Counted from the stretch's first letter, positions 11,200-22,134 are shown. The stretch is 64,000 nt of DNA from Siphonodentalium dalli (GCA_032622095.1 CP136065.1:64713094-64777093); one strand, 5' to 3'. Translations and numbers: made by a program. The notes: generated by a model not told the origin, from the letters alone.

Positions 11200-11643
11200 C
11201 AATGTACAGATGTTGTGAAGAAATTGTTCGAAGAAAACAGTCAGCTTCTTGGTCACGAAACCTTCCAACAATACATGGAGCAATGTGCTGATATAGCGTG
11301 GGGTATGAACATCTACACGCCCCCTGTGGAATTACATTGGCAAGAGAACATTCCAGAAGAACTGCTTCCAGAATCTATGGATGAAGGCACACAGCACAGC
11401 TATAGCATGGTCCATGATATTCTGGCTGCACAAGGAGCGATCGACCAAAGAAGGGCACCGAACGAGAAGAGTTCTGAGAAGCGCTACCTTCAATCATGGC
11501 CTTTCGTCATAAGAAATCAACCTCCGAAGGTGATATTCTGCGGGACGAAGAGTGCGCAACAACCTCCGATGATGTCCCCTATTGACCAAGATGATTCCTC
11601 TGATATCTGGGTCATCCCGGAACTTGTCGGAAGCAATGTCTGA
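11200..11643 (+). CDS. Terminal exon of the MIEAP-like gene
   Basis: Acceptor TTATTAATATTACAG precedes 11200. The exon is open in phase 0 for 147 codons to TGA at 11641-11643. It begins QCTDVVKKLFEEN and carries FQQYMEQCADIAWGMNIY, then TPPVELHW and later SWPFVIRNQPPKVIFCGTKS, ending in an acidic tail. The pattern of a helix ending in C-x3-AW-x-M followed by a PP-containing loop, and then an SWP-x8-KV segment, resembles the C-terminal domain of mitochondria-eating proteins as I remember it. These proteins are expanded in molluscs. The identification is from family memory only. The downstream region is transposon from 11672 on; the only AATAAA seen downstream is at 12668-12673. Confidence 0.78.
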   Translation, partial: QCTDVVKKLFEENSQLLGHETFQQYMEQCADIAWGMNIYTPPVELHWQENIPEELLPESMDEGTQHSYSMVHDILAAQGAIDQRRAPNEKSSEKRYLQSWPFVIRNQPPKVIFCGTKSAQQPPMMSPIDQDDSSDIWVIPELVGSNV

Positions 11644-11671
11644 GCATTGATTGTGAAATAGCTTTTATGGT

Positions 11672-12436
11672 TTAACCCTTTCATGACTGGAGCTTCCTGA
11701 AATGTAGCGAAAACCCTGTGCCAATGCATTCTCCCATATATACGAGTATCCCACCTAGAGCCTCATATATAAGAGAATGCATTAGCCTAAAATATTTACA
11801 CTGACCTTGTAAGCCATGCATTATCTTATATATGAGGGTCTCCCTATATAGCTATGGGAGACTTGCATATATAAGAGAATGCGCTGGCACAGGGTTTTTA
11901 ATGCTGCACCAGCGCAGTTCCCCACACAAGTGTTAAACCCACACATGATGTAAGACACTTCAAAGTTATGATGATTTGACTGTACTATATCCCTTTCATT
12001 ACAAACTGTATTCTCCCACCCATTTATAACAGTATTTATTGTAATGGTCTATTGCAGAATCCAAGTGCAGTAGGATTCCTCTTTATTGGTGAGAAATGTC
12101 CATTGTTGAACTTATTATCTTAACATTTCCTGTGGGAACTATTTATCAATGTATACACGCCTTGAAATAGTGTGTCTGTCATTTGCAGAATTAGGTCCCC
12201 AGAGGGTGAATTTAGTGATGCTACCCTGCATAACTGGCTAGCATCACCAAATTGGCCCTCTGGGGACCTCATTCTGCTTACACCTCAGCAGATGAGGTTC
12301 CCATAGGGTGAATTTGGTGATGCTAGCCCGCTATGCGGGGTAGCATAACTAAATTCACCCCCTGGGGACCTCATTCTGCAAATGACAGACACCCTATTTC
12401 AAGGCTTGAATGTATATTTAGTAAGGAAAGGGTTAA
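11672..12436. mobile_element. TTAA-flanked DNA element (piggyBac-like ends), host to a nested MITE
   Basis: Starts TTAACCCTTTCATGACT and ends in the inverse of TTAACCCTTTCCTTACT (15 of 17 bases match), both at TTAA. The interior holds inverted blocks AGAGAATGCATTAGCC / TATATAAGAGAATGCGC and AACCCTGTGCCAATGC / GGCACAGGGTTT. There is no coding capacity. The hAT-like MITE at 12156-12408 is nested inside, so the TTAA element is older. TTAA targets with CCCT ends are typical of piggyBac; Kolobok also uses TTAA. Confidence 0.8.
12156..12408. mobile_element. hAT-like double-hairpin MITE with exact 8-bp target duplication
   Basis: CACGCCTTGAAATAGTGTG at the left and CTATTTCAAGGCTTG at the right are inverted ends. 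The flanks are AATGTATA at 12148-12155 and AATGTATA at 12409-12416, an exact 8-bp duplication. Inside are four alternating copies of a GGTCCCCAGAGGGTGAATTT motif forming two side-by-side hairpins. It is non-coding. Confidence 0.9.
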
Positions 12437-12758
12437 AGATCACCTATCCGATTTGACACCATAAGTCAACAGTCTGTAGAGCTTTCTACCACAAAATATA
12501 ATTAGACCGGACCCATGAGCCGATTAGTAAGAGTTTTTGATGACCATGTATCTACTTTCAAATGAGGGAGATTTAACACGTTTAGAATTTATGTCAGCCT
12601 AGCAAAACATACAATGATCGCCTTTTATAAAGAGCGTTCGTGCTCATGTCGCACAACAGCAGTAGATAATAAAGAGCGTTCTCACTTATGAGCTTTTGTG
12701 ATCGTTTTCGACGCATTACTTATTAATTATTGTGTGGATACAAGTCTGGATATAGTCT

Positions 12759-12860
12759 GTCTGACATTTGCAGAAGGACGTCCCCCAGAGGGTGAATTTA
12801 GTGATGCTATCCCACACGACGGGCCAGCTTCATCAAATTCACCCTCTGGGGACCTTATTA
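12759..12860. mobile_element. Half copy of the hAT-like MITE (one hairpin)
   Basis: GTCTGTCTGACATTTGCAGAA, CCCCCAGAGGGTGAATTTAG and the inverse arm CACCCTCTGGGGACC are present once; the second hairpin is replaced by the element starting at 12861. Confidence 0.75.
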
Positions 12861-13810
12861 TGCCCCCGATCTCCGATGGAGATTTGGGGGTATATAGTGG
12901 AGCCCTCCGTCCGTCCGTCCCTCCGTCCGTCCTTCCGTCCGTACGAACGTTTCAACTCATAACTTTGGTTTCACTAAACCAATTCAGTTGATCTTTGGTA
13001 TGCTAATAGACCAGCCGGGGGACAAGGTTTCCCCATAGCCGTGGTTTCGTCCGCCCATTTTTTCCAGAGTTACGCCCCTTTTTGGTTTCCAGATGATAAC
13101 TTGATTTTGGATTGTTTATTTGCAAAACCCGTTTTTAACCAATACCGCAATACAGGTCAAGGTAAAATTTCAATTCAATCGGATAATTTTTGTGAGAGTT
13201 ATGACCCTTTTTCGACTTAAAAAATTCAGTTTTTTTTTTAGAAAATTCAGTTTTCCTTCTATTTTTGTGGCACCAAACCAAATTTGAAGCTAATATAGAA
13301 CAACATGTGGCATTTTTATAGCGCTTAACCAGAAAGTTTCTGTGCTCAGAAAAGAAAGTTCTGACCAGGCCTCAAGTTTGGTCAAAATGTTACCTGGTAG
13401 GCTACATTCTTGGTACATTCTCTGACCCAAATCTATATTCATTAATACCTTGGTTTAAACCATCATTGTATATAAACACTTACCAGGTTCTCTGACCTTA
13501 AGCTGTTCCAATTTTCATCAAAATCTATATTCATTGTATATTCATTAATACCTTGGTTTAAACCTACCTTAAGCAGTTCAATTTTCATCAAAATCTGTAT
13601 TCATTAATACCTTGGTTTAAATCATCAATGTATATCAAACACTTACCAGGTATCATTTGCCATGACCACTTATGCATTTCCACTGCATATGAAGCCTCCT
13701 CGTGGTTGGTCTCATGAATAACATAACTTTACAAAGTGCCATTTAATAAGTATTTGCACAAAAATAAGAAAAATCCTCTCTGATTGTACAGTCGGGGGCG
13801 TTACCTCCAC
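12861..13810. mobile_element. Non-autonomous element with CCCCCGA ends
   Basis: Left end GCCCCCGATCTCCGATGG followed by TATATAGTGGAGCCC and a CCGT run; right end CAGTCGGGGGCGTTACC. The end blocks GCCCCCGA and TCGGGGGC are inverse. The interior repeats CATTAATACCTTGGTTTAAA three times (about 13439, 13541, 13604). No coding frame. Class unknown. Confidence 0.6.
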
Positions 13811-13916
13811 CCAGCGGTGCACTTGTTCTTCTTAACCCTCATCATCTGGGATGTATCTATAGTCTCAAATTAACATTGTTTTTTTTTCTTCTTTTTTTTC
13901 CGTTTTTGAATTTCTA

Positions 13917-14140
13917 TATCCCCTAATTTGCAGAATATAATATGCATAATGGCAGTTCCCAATGGGTGAACATCACCAACTTCAACTGGGGAACTTCAAT
14001 CTGATCTTAGGTCTGCCATAGATGTTGAGGCCTAAGCACAATGAGGTCCACAGAGGGTGACTTTTGTTATGGTAACCCACTGTGTGGGATACCGTCACTA
14101 AATTTACGCTCTTTGGGGCCTCATTCTGCAAATGTCAGAC
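13917..14140. mobile_element. hAT-like MITE, second subfamily
   Basis: Begins CTATATCCCCTAATTTGCAG and continues CCCAATGGGTGAACATCACC, ACTGGGGAACTTCAATCTGA, then a GAGGTCCACAGAGGGTGA hairpin and GCAAATGTCAGACACACT. The same hybrid layout occurs at 18667-18870 and 30926-31110, which defines a subfamily in which one hairpin has been replaced by a different sequence. Confidence 0.75.
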
Positions 14141-14394
14141 ACACTAAATTCAGCCCTGTGTGGATGTTCGTGATGCCTGTGCCATACGAATGCCATTGAT
14201 TTCAAGTATTTTTCATTTGCATTCTAAACTGAAAGGACAGGACATCTTTAAATCAGATGGAAAACATTCAAAGTCAATCACAAAAATGAAGCCAATTACT
14301 GTACTTGTCTGAAGGAAACTTTTGAAATACTCATGTAATATCATATGATAGAAATTCAATACCTGATCCAAATGTTTACAAATTTAAAGGGACA

Positions 14395-14504
14395 CAAGGT
14401 ACTTACAGTGGGTGAATGTGCAACATTATAATAGTCTGTAAACACACCACCACAAAGAAGAAGTTCTCCAATAACGAAATATCACATGTTGAAACAATTG
14501 TTAT
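14395..14504 (+). repeat. Dispersed repeat shared with 25840-26000
   Basis: GACACAAGGTACTTACAG, TAGTCTGTAAACACACC and AGTTCTCCAATAACGAAAT recur in order near 25840-25990. It abuts the TTAA element at 14505, and the two together seem to form one larger unit. Confidence 0.6.
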
Positions 14505-14963
14505 TTAACCCTTTCAGTGCCAAGTCCAATTTTTTTTATCAACCCGTATTTCCTTGATAATTTTTCAAATTTATTGATTATAATAATGTGATACATTGAA
14601 TTTGATTTTCAGAATAGTTTTCAATGATTTGACCTTTTTCAATGTTTACTGTTCAGTTTTGAATAATAGTTGGTATCTTATTGGACCAATATTATGTTAA
14701 TCAGTAATTACAATGTACGAGTTATGTTCATATAATAAGTTCAACAAACGACCATAGGTTGGACTTATTGCCTAAACATATGGTCGTTCGTTGAACTTAT
14801 TATCTAGCCATTCCCCACCAATTAATATGATTACTTCTGCACTTTCCGTATTATGTGTCGCCTGCCTATAATTCCTGAACATCCCTCCAGATGAATAATA
14901 GACCATTTCAATATATACTTTTATAACCGAATGGGAGAAACCATTTAGCAAAGAAAGGGTTAA
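14505..14963. mobile_element. TTAA-flanked element with TTAACCCTTTC ends
   Basis: Left TTAACCCTTTCAGTGCCAAG and right inverse of TTAACCCTTTCTTTGCTAAA match over most positions. Contains a perfect-looking hairpin of GTTCAACAAACGACCATA with TATGGTCGTTCGTTGAAC at 14740-14798. Non-coding. The ends are shared with 11672-12436 but the interior differs. Confidence 0.8.
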
Positions 14964-14994
14964 GAATTATATGTAGCTTTACTTTGTAATACTT

Positions 14995-15325
14995 GCCTAT
15001 TTTGTGATATTCCATGGTATGTATTAGATACTAACTTTGCTTTTTCTTATAGTATATATGGATAATTTGTATTTCATGCCGCCTGTTTTGTGATATTCTA
15101 TGATATTAGATACTAACCTTGATTTTGCTTTTTCTTATATTATGTTTAGATTCTTTGTATTTCATGCCGCCTGTTTTGTGATAATCTATAATATTTATTA
15201 GATACAAACTTTGCTTTTTCTTATAGTATATTTGGATAATTTGTATTTCATGCCTCTTTTGTTATAATCTATGATATATATTAGATACCAACTCTTATAT
15301 TATGTTTTAATACTTTGTATTATAA
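14995..15325. repeat. Tandem repeat, about 83 bp unit, four diverged copies
   Basis: The block TTTCTTATAGTATAT...TTGTATTTCATGCC recurs at about 15048, 15133, 15215 and (decayed) 15293, with TGTGATATTCTATGATAT between. AT-rich and non-coding. Confidence 0.75.
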
Positions 15326-15418
15326 TTCATTGGAAGCTCACTCTAAATAATATGTGACAATTGAACAGGATTACTAAATATAATATGCTTTCAGTTATCT
15401 AAGAGGCCCAATTATATA

Positions 15419-15670
15419 CAGTAATGCCCTAAATAATCGACCCCTTAACCACAGCAGAATTATGGGTAACTTTTCAGGATTTAGTCGGAAATATGGCTTA
15501 TTGCCATTCATTGGAAAGCTTTCACTGAGAGCTTTTTTGGTGCCATTCATCGGAAAGCTCTCCCTGAGAGCTTTCCGATGAATGTCAACAACCCATATTT
15601 CCGACTAAATCCTGAAAAGTTGCCCATAATTCTGCTGTGGTTAAGGGGTCGATTATTTAAGGCATTATTG
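15419..15670. mobile_element. TA-flanked palindromic MITE, copy 2
   Basis: Starts CAGTAATGCCCTAAATAATC after TATA and ends GGCATTATTG. The central hairpin is duplicated: GAGAGCTTT plus CATTCATCGGAAAGCTC occurs twice, so this copy is longer than 7794-8006. The right TA is lost. Confidence 0.85.
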
Positions 15671-15977
15671 AATACGTAATGTTGGACTATGGATAAGGGT
15701 GCGTTTACACATTTGCTAATTTGCCTGGATTTTTTGGAGGCATTTCGATAGAGAATGCTATAATGTGTCAGAACATTCTTATACAATCATATGTGAGAAG
15801 TACATTGTAGTTCCACATGTAGCGCAATTTGCCTGTAAATAGCATGCAATTATCTTGCAAGAATCCAATATACAGGTATTAGCAGGGAAATGTCAGTAGC
15901 ACAGCTACATGTTGAACTACAGCAATGCCGTTAGCTTTGGTTAAGATGCATTGTTTAAGCATGTTGCTCTGCATATA

Positions 15978-16137
15978 CAGTAATGCCCTAAATAATCGAC
16001 TCCTTAACCACAGCAGAATTATGGGTAATTTTTCAGGATTTAGTCGGAAATATGGCTTGTTGCCATTCATCTGAAAGCTCTCAGTAATACCCATAATTCT
16101 GCTGTGGTTAAGGAGACGATTATTTAGGGCTTTACTG
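15978..16137. mobile_element. TA-flanked palindromic MITE, copy 3, internally deleted
   Basis: Left half is as in the other copies down to CATTCATCTGAAAGCTCTC, then it jumps straight to the outer part of the right arm (CCCATAATTCTGCTGTGG). The right inner arm is lost. Ends TTTACTG. Confidence 0.85.
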
Positions 16138-16521
16138 TTCTGGCACCATATGGTTTTCTATGACGAAATTCCTGCAAAAAAACCTGCAAACTTAGTAGCG
16201 TATGAACCTACTCTAAGATAGTTTGACAAATGCCAGAAATATTCTCGCTTTAATACTGCTTTATGTACTCTGAAAAAACTTCCAAAAGTCATAAAATATT
16301 CTAGTTTCTTTCAACTCTCACCCACAGAAGTGAGAAGCGCTTTTTACTCCACGCTGAAGAAAACATTGTCCGGATTTTCTAAATTCTAGTACATGAATCT
16401 GTCTTTCTGCTTGTTTCTCTGGCATATAAAGTCCACATAGGAATATTTCATGTGCTTAATTTTATCACTCTATGTATCAAGAGTGAGTATAATTAGAGGC
16501 ATAAAACTGCCACTTTGTTTT

Positions 16522-16790
16522 AAAGGGACCGTCATTCTTATATACTAGACATTAAATGCAGTGACTCTTGATGGCGAACTCGTTGTTTTCGTTTGTTTAT
16601 CGCCGATAGTTGCGTCCCGAATCGAGAAGTAAATATTTACAATTGAGCGTATTTCAGGCAATGTTTTCTATGGATTAGTACGGTCGATTTGCTTCAGATT
16701 TTCGGCGATATTAGTAGAATTCCATATTCCGCCAGCTGGCATTGCGCAGAATACTAACTTATTAGTCCATGTATAATAATATGTCTTTAA
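16522..16790 (+). repeat. Dispersed repeat, copy at 63050-63310
   Basis: GAGAAGTAAATATTTACAAT, TACGGTCGATTTGCTTCAGA and TTTTCGGCGATATTAGTAGA recur in order at 63137-63235. Its left end is TTAAAGGGACCGTC, so it may be another TTAA-type element; its right end is not clear. Confidence 0.7.
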
Positions 16791-18395
16791 ACCTTCTTGT
16801 ATCCAAAGTCAGTATATGGACACCAAAACCTACTATTAATGCGCTCATGGGTCCGATTAAATTCTGATACATAGACGTACAGCTGGTGGTTTTATGGTGT
16901 CAAATTGGAAGGACATCTTTAAAAACGCATCGAAGTGGCATAATGCATTGATGTTGCCAACGTACTACACAAACGCTCTTTATTGTCTGTATTGATGCTG
17001 GAAAAGAGGAATTGTATGCATAATGCATGTCATGTGTTTGTGGACCTGTGAGGGAGCATGATGGGAGGTAAAGATTGCGTGGTTCAATCTGAGGTCTCAA
17101 TATACTGATTAACTTTAAATCCTGGACTTTATTTTATGTAAGAAAATGAGTATTTAATTGTGTTTATATTACATATATCACATATCCATAATCTGAGCTA
17201 ACATTTCTTTATAGATCGTGCCATGAATATGTCAGGCTTATGACGTTATTGTGTTTTGAAGTTGTATTCTTTGTTTTGATAATAACTGTTCTTACCGATA
17301 AAAGTAGTTTATATATTATTTGATGTATGAAATATACATTAATAGTTTAAATTTTGTTTTAAACTGCAAAAAAATTGATATTGCATTGTTTCCAGTCATT
17401 ATGAACTTTTCTCTTCAATCTTGGATATGTATATTTGGCGAACAAATTTGTTTGTTGCTTTAAAAAAAATATTTTAAATTATTAGTTAGTTTTACCATGT
17501 GCTCCAATACCAACTATGAACTGTCTATATATGTTGTCTCCAAGCAGTTTGGAAGTCAGCTTGATGTAGCAAATAAAACTGAAATATTCTCTATGCAGAG
17601 ATTCTTGAAATTATTGAGAAAAAAGGAAAGTAGACTCTTTATATGACAGTTCTGTTTATATGAATTTTTTTTACAAATAACATAGTAGTACTGATATTCT
17701 GAAGTTAAATGACACTTTGGACTCGTGTTATTTGATTTGTGTCGGTATCTGAATATCAAGTAGACTGCAACGAATGCTTGTAAATTGTGTTTTTCGTCGT
17801 CACTCAGACTAAGCGTGAAATTGACACCAGGCATGTTATGTTCGCCAATGGCATGCAGATACTTATCAAATAAGAGTACTAAAACTGACAGGAGCTCTAA
17901 ATTTGTGAAAAGTGATGACATCACTATATTCTGAACTATTATATCGACACATTACTGCATTAACGTTTCATGTACATAAAAATGAGACCGAATGTTCGGG
18001 AGGATGTTCTCAAGCCTGTAGCTTTGATATTGAGAATTTGGATTTACATCCTGATTGACCTATTGCCAAATCAAGCAAGATCATCGAAGGACTGCGACCT
18101 ATATATGTTTGTTTCAAGAAAAGTTCCATGTGAATGTTGATACATGTACATTATTGATTATTATTGATTTATTTGGAAAAAAATATGTATTACATGTATT
18201 CAAGAGTTTCCATTCCTTATTACAAGTCCCTTGTGTAACTTGGGTATTATCTGTCGGTGTGTGACAGAATATATAATCCACATTATTCCACAAGTTCAAA
18301 CCCTGCATGGTAATCGTTTGAAGTTTTGACCTGTTATGATGGGGAACTTATAACATTTAGCAGACAACTCGGGCAGAATATTTCTTTGTTAATAC
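16791..18395. other. AT-rich DNA without recognised gene
   Basis: A 122-codon open frame on the minus strand (17556-17924) has no motif I know and AT-rich composition like its surroundings. Words such as AAACGCTCTTTATTG near 16972 recur in inverse form near 12630, 12670, 48890 and 63370 and may mark another old repeat family. Nothing else was seen. Confidence 0.5.
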
Positions 18396-18440
18396 TTAAA
18401 GATACATAATCCGATTCGATGGTCCCCGTATCATCCAGTC
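18396..18440. repeat. End fragment of the TTAA family seen at 54157-54568
   Basis: TTAAAGATACATAATCCGAT followed by TCGATGGTCCCCGTAT matches the ends of 54157-54568. The matching other end was not located. Confidence 0.55.
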
Positions 18441-18666
18441 ACAACATCGGAATTTCACCAAAAGCCGTTTTTAGTTAACCGAATTAGTTTATTAGCAATA
18501 CATATTCACAACAATACCAATCACGATATCATATTTGCCGTAAAAGTCCTACAATAACGATTTTTCTTGGCATTTTGGAGGTGAGCGAGTGTGGTTTACA
18601 ACTTCCTAATTCAAATTGTAGTTGTCCTGAATGTAAACACATACTATTCCCACGTGTGACCAGCAT

Positions 18667-18870
18667 ATATCCCTTAATTTGCAGAAGATAAAATTCATAA
18701 TTGAGGTGACTAATGTGCGAACATCACCAACTTCAACTGGGGAACTTTAATCTGTTCCGAGAATTTTCCATAACAGTTTTGGCCTAAGCAGAATGAGGTT
18801 TCCAGAGGGTGAATTCAGTAGTGTGACATAGTGTCACTAAAGTCAACCTCTGTGGACCTCATTCTGCAAT
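18667..18870. mobile_element. hAT-like MITE, second subfamily
   Basis: Same layout as 13917-14140: ATATCCCTTAATTTGCAGAA, GCGAACATCACC, GGGGAACTTTAATCTG, GAGGTTTCCAGAGGGTGAA and its inverse, CATTCTGCAATGACA. Confidence 0.75.
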
Positions 18871-18971
18871 GACAATATGTCAAGTCTTGTACGTGTAATT
18901 TACAAGACGGGGGGCATATCGAGTGCCATAATCGTTAGATGATACCAGGAATCTATACTCTAGCTACGACC

Positions 18972-19225
18972 CAAGCCTTGAAATAGTGTGTTTGTCATTT
19001 GCAGAATGAGGTCCCCAGAGGGTGAATTTAATGATGCTACCCCGCATAGCGGGCGAGCATAACCAAATTCATCCTCTAGGGACCCCATTCTGCTTACACC
19101 TCGGCAGAATGAGGTTTCCAGAGGGTGAATTTGGTGATGCTAGTCTGCTATGCGGGGTAACATCACTAAATTCACCCTCTGGGGGCCTCATTCTGCAAAT
19201 GACAGACACACTATTTCTAGGCTTG
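18972..19225. mobile_element. hAT-like double-hairpin MITE with 8-bp target duplication
   Basis: Ends CAAGCCTTGAAATAGTGTG and CTATTTCTAGGCTTG. Flanks CTACGACC (18964-18971) and CTACGGCC (19226-19233) match at 7 of 8. The four-armed interior (two adjacent hairpins) is complete. This and 12156-12408 fix the family's exact ends. Confidence 0.9.
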
Positions 19226-19482
19226 CTACGGCCGTAGTGATCAGACTCCACCAGTTAAAAACCTAGGAATTTGTTGATGTCGTGACAGGGATGTTCATAA
19301 CAAAATGGAGAAAAAAACAGAGCAGGTAATATATTTCTCAGTTAATATATGTTTCTTCATAATTTATTTCACTGTAAGTGAAGGACCCAACTCGAAATTG
19401 TACGATTTAAGTGACTGCTTGGCGTCGCTTACAATTATGGAATGCTATTTTGCATCAACTAATTTCCAGAGCCTTATATATA

Positions 19483-20558
19483 CACTGTTAGAAATTACTG
19501 TCGGCTCGACGGTCTCGGGCCGTCATAATCGACGGTCCCATACCGTTTCATCAGTTTGACGGTCCCATACCGTTATTTTATGTGCCCATGAAAATTGTCT
19601 AAATTAAATATTTTCGTGATTCAAAGTCATGCCGTAAAAATTCACTAGTATATTTATCGGCGACCATATTATATACGGCAATGACTCCATACAGTATGAC
19701 TGAATCTTACTCTGCTGATATTTAATATGTATTATTAATGCGGAATTTATTCTGTGTTATGCGGGACAATTTCACGCCTTACATGTTACCAAAAAGTATG
19801 CCATTAAGATCTTTTACTTTTACATGTACATAAATTTGAGTTTTAACTGTGAAGCTTTGTTCTTTTGATGGCTTAAAAGTGCATGTCGATTCATGTTTTA
19901 GGATGGTATTACTCATAACTGAATAGTGATGGGTTTTATTGGGTTGGCTTATCAGCTATTACTAGTATCGTTTTTTATTTACAGCTATATTTATACAGTA
20001 GTTAGTGAAAGGCGAACACATTACGCGTGCGCAACCTTTTCCGGATTAAATTCTACGAGGCAGATAACAAGCTTGATCCTCTGCAAAACTGCAGTTTCAT
20101 AAGTATTGTCTATCACTTTATGCATTGAGGATTTACACTTAATCGAAACTATGATCGTAACATAATTATGACGGATGTATTTTTCAGTTACGAATAATAC
20201 TAGTTTCGACCATTCAAAAACATGTGAATCGTAATGCCTACCGGGAAATCACATTGTTACCATGGGAACCTGGCTAATTATATGGTAAATTAGCAAATTA
20301 AGAGCAAAAAATGGTGTTGACCCATGAAAAATACCATTGGTCTGACCTTTATTAGTTACGGTCTTTATATTAATTAAACGGTACTAAACCGTAAAAAATA
20401 CAACGGTCTGACGGTTACTGGTTACGGTCTGACAGTTACTTAAACGGTTTTATACTGTGGAACATGCTACGGCCTGACCGTATGTTTAACGGTCAATTGT
20501 TGGCAGCGATGTTGCGCGGTCTCAGACCGTTAAAGCGACGGTATTTTTTCTAAGAGTG
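19483..20558. mobile_element. CACTA-like non-autonomous element with ACGGT subterminal repeats
   Basis: Left end CACTGTTAGAAATTACTGTC, right end the inverse of CACTCTTAGAAAAAATACCG; flanked by TA on both sides. Within the first and last few hundred bp there are many direct and inverted ACGGTC / GACCGT words (for example GACGGTCCCATACCGTT twice at the left). Short subterminal repeats and CACTN ends are hallmarks of the CACTA/Mirage/Chapaev group, and the 2-bp TA flank suits Mirage. No transposase frame is present. Confidence 0.8.
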
Positions 20559-20689
20559 TAGGTCCCTAAGATCATCAAAGAAACGTTAACAAAGATCTGA
20601 AGTGAAATTAATGGGAAGCCACAACCTATATGTATACACAATGAATACTAGTATTAATTCTTTCCACCTTTAAAGATGGTCTAGATCTC

Positions 20690-21253
20690 TTCAACAGCTT
20701 GTGATATCGGTTAGGTTGATACTGTTTTTGACCGAGACTCTTCTATAACGGACTTTACGCCCAGCCAGTGAAATATGTAGGGATAATACTGATTTGCGTC
20801 GAAACGGCTGCCCTATACTCTTATGTAGCGGACTTTACGCCAAGATCAAGTGGCGGGAGTTTTCGTCAATTTTAATCGACTTTATCTTTCAAATCAATAT
20901 AAGATGCTAATTTTATTGGAAATAGTGATATTTTAAAGTTATAATACTTTATTGTAATTTAAATGTTGTGTTAAGTTACGCACAAAAGTGCCGTGTAATT
21001 AGTAGTAACCTCAAACATTGTGATAAACTATATTGTTCACATTAAACTACTACTTTCAGTTTATAACTCTTGTGGAGTTCAGAACAAATATAATGTTTTT
21101 CTGCATTAAACTGTGTTACTTTCACAATTGTTACATTTTATTACCGTCAATTGTGATTTTAGATGAACGGGTGATAAAGTCCGCTATAGAAGTCTATAAG
21201 GCAACCGTACTTCGAGGCAAACCAGTATTATCCCTTTAACGAGATTTCACCAG
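20690..21253. mobile_element. Dispersed repeat plus inverted-repeat element (arms 20765-20862 and 21164-21253)
   Basis: 20690-20760 is another copy of the AACAGCTTG / GATACTGTTTT repeat. It runs into an arm with GGGATAATACTG, TTGCGTCGAAACGGC and GTAGCGGACTTTACG. The inverse arm at 21164-21253 carries GTCCGCTATAGAAG, TTCGAGGCAAACC and AGTATTATCCC. This makes a roughly 490-bp inverted-repeat element with diverged arms and no coding content. Confidence 0.65.
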
Positions 21254-21950
21254 CTGGTTTACGTCGAAGGAGACTTGGATACAGATCGACTCCCCGTCGA
21301 AAAAGGGCGGTGACGAAACAGCATACGTTGTAATACATGTGAACAGCCAATCTCTCCCAGAGCGCACCAGTCATACTTCCTTTCTGACTCTGTAACCGGC
21401 TGGGTACTAGTGCGTGTTTCTAGATTTAGCATGGGATTTTCCACCAACAATGGCGAAACCCGATCGCTCCAATGTCAAATTTTCTATGTGCTTTGAGAAC
21501 AATTCCCACACTAAAACATAATGACAGAATGGAAAATCAGAGCGGAAGTTTTGTTGACGATTTTCGCAAACTACTCGTCAAAATTGCAGCAAATTAGGAC
21601 TCTTGTGTTTGACTTGCCGTTCGAGTTGTGACAATGTCGCACACGTGCGTTTATACTATTGTGATGATAACATTATCGGAGAACCGAATCACACCGTTTC
21701 GAAATATAGTTCTTCGGTTTTAGTGGGACTTTTAAAAGATAAAGTCAAAAATTTATGCAAATTTTGTTCGATATTTTGTGTGCTTAACAAGGGCGTCGTG
21801 TTGCTGTGTTCGCTTAGTATATATTTTAATATCGCGGAAGTCCACCAAATGTGGGGAAAATGTCGCCGGTTGCAGCGGTATTACCGAGACGAGTCATCAA
21901 GGGAGGTAAACCCTGCATGGAGTTTGGTGAACAGCTGCGGTAACGGGATA
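21254..21950. other. No gene recognised
   Basis: The 164-codon open frame starting at 21603 is only meaningful in its last third, which is a LINE remnant (next entry). The upstream part has no motif. Confidence 0.5.
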
Positions 21951-22134
21951 GGAAACGAGTATCATCTCCTACTGATATGTGATGAATTTAGAGATATCCG
22001 TGAACAGTACATTCCAAAATACTATTGGCTTTCTCCAACGCGAGAAAAGTTTTATGGCTTGATATCTATAGCTAATATATCGCTCCTGAAAAGGTGAGTA
22101 GATTCCTAAAATTAGCGTTCAGAAAATTGAGGTA
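21951..22134 (+). pseudogene. LINE C-terminal fragment
   Basis: Encodes GNEYHLLLICDEF (the H-x4-C half of the LINE zinc-like motif, as in 1-3156) followed by YIPKYYWLSPTREKF and NISLLK. At about 22092 a one-base shift is needed to continue as KVSRFLKLAFRKLR and a stop at 22132-22134. Everything upstream of the zinc motif is missing or unrecognisable. This is a truncated dead copy, of a lineage different from 1-3156. Confidence 0.75.

Noticed and set aside
17556-17924. 122-codon minus-strand frame as a gene
   Set aside because: No recognisable motif, AT-driven composition (many N, K, Y, F, I), no splice or promoter context.
21603-21950. First two thirds of the 164-codon frame as protein
   Set aside because: Only the last third matches a LINE tail; the earlier part shows no LINE or other motif and is likely chance openness.
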